The translations under genes and the position numbers were made by a program. Shown piece after piece: positions 62,119-64,000 of a DNA stretch of 64,000 nt (its first letter is position 1; each line of letters begins with the position of its first letter). The stretch spans positions 930,001 through 994,000 of the forward strand of contig NC_015388.1 in the NCBI RefSeq assembly GCF_000195295.1. Reading direction: 5' to 3'. The DNA comes from Desulfobacca acetoxidans DSM 11109 (GTDB lineage Bacteria > Desulfobacterota > Desulfobaccia > Desulfobaccales > Desulfobaccaceae). A model generated the notes under the pieces. That model saw only the letters and a program-made list of their open reading frames with translations. It did not search any database and had not been told where the DNA came from.

Positions 62119-63489
62119 TTATTTCCCCAGGCAGAAGCGGGCAAAGACGCGGTCCAAGACCTCGTCGTCGACCTCCAGACCTAAGATGGCGCTGAGTTCC
62201 TGCAATGCCGAACGCAATTCCAGAGCCAACAGCTCCCTTGGCTGAGCAGTTTGGATGATCTTCCAGGCCCCTTGGAGATGGTGGCGGCAATGTTCCAGGT
62301 GTCGGCAATGCCTGGCCTGAGTGACGATCTGACCGTCCAGAGGGCTGGCGCCTCCCATCCCGGCCTGAAAAATGGCCTCTTTGAGGGCGGGTATGCCTTC
62401 GCCGGTGAGTGCGGAGATTTCTATTAGGTGATGAGGCCAGGCTGATGGGATTGCCGCTGGCTGTAATACCCGCGGCAGATCGATTTTATTCAGGACGACT
62501 AGGATCGATTGATCTCTTAAGGCTTGCAGTTGGGGTTCATCCTCCACCTGCCAGGGTTGGCTGGCGTCCAGCAGGTAGAGCACCAGGTCGGCCTGCTGCA
62601 GGTGTTCCTGAGTTCGTTGAATACCTATTTCCTCCACCAGATTTTGCGCCGGGCGCAGACCGGCAGTGTCCAGCAGGCAGACAGGCAGTCCCTGGATGAC
62701 CAGATTTTCGGCGATGACATCTCGCGTGGTGCCTGGGATATCAGTGACGATAGCCCGGTCGGTCTGCAGGAGTCGGTTTAATAGACTGGATTTGCCGACA
62801 TTGGGACGTCCGGCGAGGACCACCTGGAGTCCCTGGCGCAGCATCCGACCCTGGGCATAGGATTGACAGAGGGCAGTTATTTCGGATTCAAGTGCTTCCA
62901 ACTGATGAACGAGAGCCGCCAGATCAATCTCGGGTACTTCTTCTCCGAAATCCAGGTCAGCCTCCACCAGGGCCAACAGGTCCAGCAGGTCATCACGCAG
63001 CCGGGTGAGGTGGCGACCCAGACCGCCGGCAAGATGAGCGGCGGCCACTCTAAGACTGGCGTCACTCCTGGCCTGAATAACTTCCAAGACAGCTTCGGCC
63101 TGAGTGAGATCGAGACGGCCGGAGAGGAAGGCACGTAGGGTAAACTCGCCCGGATCGGCCAGCCGGGCACCCGCCTGCAGGGTTAGTTGCAGGATGCGTT
63201 GCAGCACGGCATAGCCGGAGTGGCATTGTATTTCGATGACGTCTTCTCTCGTATAGCTGTGGGGACGGGGCATGAAGGCCAACAGCACTTCATCTACCGC
63301 CTGACCGTCCTCTGGCGAGACGATCTGTCCCAGAATGAGACGGCGGGCCGGCCAAGTCGGGGTATGCGGTCTGGCAGGCCGAAAAATGCGATCGGCAATT
63401 GCCCGAGAGTCAGGACCGCTCAGGCGCACGATGCCGATGCCGCCCTCTCCCGGCGGCGTTGAAATGGCGGCGATGGTGTGGCGCTTCAC
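62119..63489 (-). CDS. mnmE: tRNA modification GTPase MnmE
   Basis: A 456-residue GTPase that, with MnmG, modifies U34 of certain tRNAs. The N-terminal folate-binding domain starts TIAAISTPPGEGGIGIVRLSG. The helical domain encloses the G domain with G1 GRPNVGKSSLLN, G2/G3 PGTTRD and DTAGLR, and G4 NKID. The C-terminus is the invariant FARFCLGK. It overlaps jag by 4 bases. Confidence 0.97.
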   Translation of the reverse strand: MKRHTIAAISTPPGEGGIGIVRLSGPDSRAIADRIFRPARPHTPTWPARRLILGQIVSPEDGQAVDEVLLAFMPRPHSYTREDVIEIQCHSGYAVLQRILQLTLQAGARLADPGEFTLRAFLSGRLDLTQAEAVLEVIQARSDASLRVAAAHLAGGLGRHLTRLRDDLLDLLALVEADLDFGEEVPEIDLAALVHQLEALESEITALCQSYAQGRMLRQGLQVVLAGRPNVGKSSLLNRLLQTDRAIVTDIPGTTRDVIAENLVIQGLPVCLLDTAGLRPAQNLVEEIGIQRTQEHLQQADLVLYLLDASQPWQVEDEPQLQALRDQSILVVLNKIDLPRVLQPAAIPSAWPHHLIEISALTGEGIPALKEAIFQAGMGGASPLDGQIVTQARHCRHLEHCRHHLQGAWKIIQTAQPRELLALELRSALQELSAILGLEVDDEVLDRVFARFCLGK

Positions 63490-64000
63490 TCGTCTTCGTT
63501 CAAGACCTCGGCATTTCGTCTCTTTTTTACCGGATAGATGATGATTTTTTTATAAAGTCCTTCCCCCCGGCTCTTGGTTTTAAGGTCACGGTCCGACTGC
63601 AGGGTTAGATGGATGATCCGCCGGTCATAGGCGTTCATCGGATTCAGAGTCACCGGCTTGCCGAGCCGTTTGGCCTTTTCGCCATATTTCTGGGCCAGAT
63701 CAACAAGGACTTGTTTATGTCGCTCCCGGTAGGATTCGATATCAATGATGACGCGCGGTTTTCTTTTGGTAGATTTAGACAGAATTTTGGTCACTAGGTA
63801 TTGCAGAGCTTCCAGAGTCTGACCCTGCTTGCCGATGAGCAGCCCGGCATCCTCACCTTCAACGATGAGATTAACCTGATTGAGTTCTTGAAAACCGCTG
63901 ATGGTACAGGTCTCGCCCATTTTTTCGAGCAGTTGGCTGAGAATCTCCTGAGCCCGGGGGACGAGATCGACTTCTTTCTCGCCTTCTTCCATTGGCTCGG
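63486..64000 (-). CDS. jag: Jag/SpoIIIJ-associated RNA-binding protein (5' end cut by window edge)
   Basis: At least 168 residues; the frame is open through the right edge, so the N-terminal Jag domain is probably outside and the ATG at 63992 may be internal. The KH domain has loop LLIGKQGQTLEALQYLV and the R3H domain has NAYDRRIIHLTLQ (RxxxH). The acidic linker (EEGEKEVD) before KH fits the family. jag-mnmE-rsmG is the usual order near the origin. Confidence 0.92.
   Translation of the reverse strand, partial: EPMEEGEKEVDLVPRAQEILSQLLEKMGETCTISGFQELNQVNLIVEGEDAGLLIGKQGQTLEALQYLVTKILSKSTKRKPRVIIDIESYRERHKQVLVDLAQKYGEKAKRLGKPVTLNPMNAYDRRIIHLTLQSDRDLKTKSRGEGLYKKIIIYPVKKRRNAEVLNEDE

Overview
The window looks like chromosome from an anaerobic, sulfate-reducing type Desulfobacterota (deltaproteobacterial) bacterium. 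The evidence is three methylenetetrahydrofolate reductase (MetF) modules tied to heterodisulfide-reductase (Hdr) and MvhD subunits, Qmo-like flavoproteins, DsrK/TmcB-like iron-sulfur proteins, two UGA-selenocysteine genes and a VPLPA-CTERM type sorting signal. An acetate-oxidising relative of Desulfobacca is my best guess, but this is inference from gene content only.

Layout. (1) 1-10.6 kb, plus strand: a type II secretion operon in the order gspE-F-G-H-I-J-K-L-M-C-D, with gspE cut by the left edge, then a small exported protein. A tandem repeat follows, and then a prepilin peptidase and a lipoprotein on the minus strand. (2) 12.6-21.2 kb: a gene-poor stretch with a decayed reading frame, a DUF1640-like protein, tRNA-Arg(TCT), RNase J, PlsC, a sigma-54-preceded C39-like secreted protein with a VPLPG sorting tail, an exported protein, a DsbD-like redox membrane protein and a MarR regulator. 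(3) 21.4-53.5 kb: 32 kb of continuous minus-strand genes. In transcription order these are a response regulator, MetF, HdrA, MvhD-wHTH, HdrA, a selenocysteine MvhD, MetV, MetF, a response regulator, an ACT-domain protein, two histidine kinases and an NtrC-type regulator. After a sigma-54 promoter come a TmcB/HmcF-like protein, HdrC, HdrB, a giant HdrA-GltD fusion, MvhD, MetV, MetF, QmoA-like, QmoB-like and a selenocysteine TmcB/DsrK-like protein. (4) 54-64 kb, minus strand: a patatin-like lipoprotein, gmk, remA, yicC, a DUF4416 protein, two cobamide genes, rsmG, mnmE and jag. The last three are typical of the neighbourhood of bacterial replication origins.

How it works together. MetF and MetV carry out the methylene-/methyl-tetrahydrofolate step of the Wood-Ljungdahl pathway. 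The HdrA, HdrBC and MvhD partners suggest that this step is wired to ferredoxin, NAD(P)H and disulfide or quinone couples by flavin-based electron bifurcation or confurcation. One array carries its own NAD(P)H-oxidoreductase domain, spliced into HdrA. Similar -24/-12 promoter sequences precede both halves of the cluster. Encoded between them are two histidine kinases and an NtrC-type activator, which would make the cluster self-contained in its regulation.

The most notable observations are two independent in-frame UGA codons. Each replaces a conserved cysteine, and each has a SECIS-like hairpin at nearly the same distance downstream.
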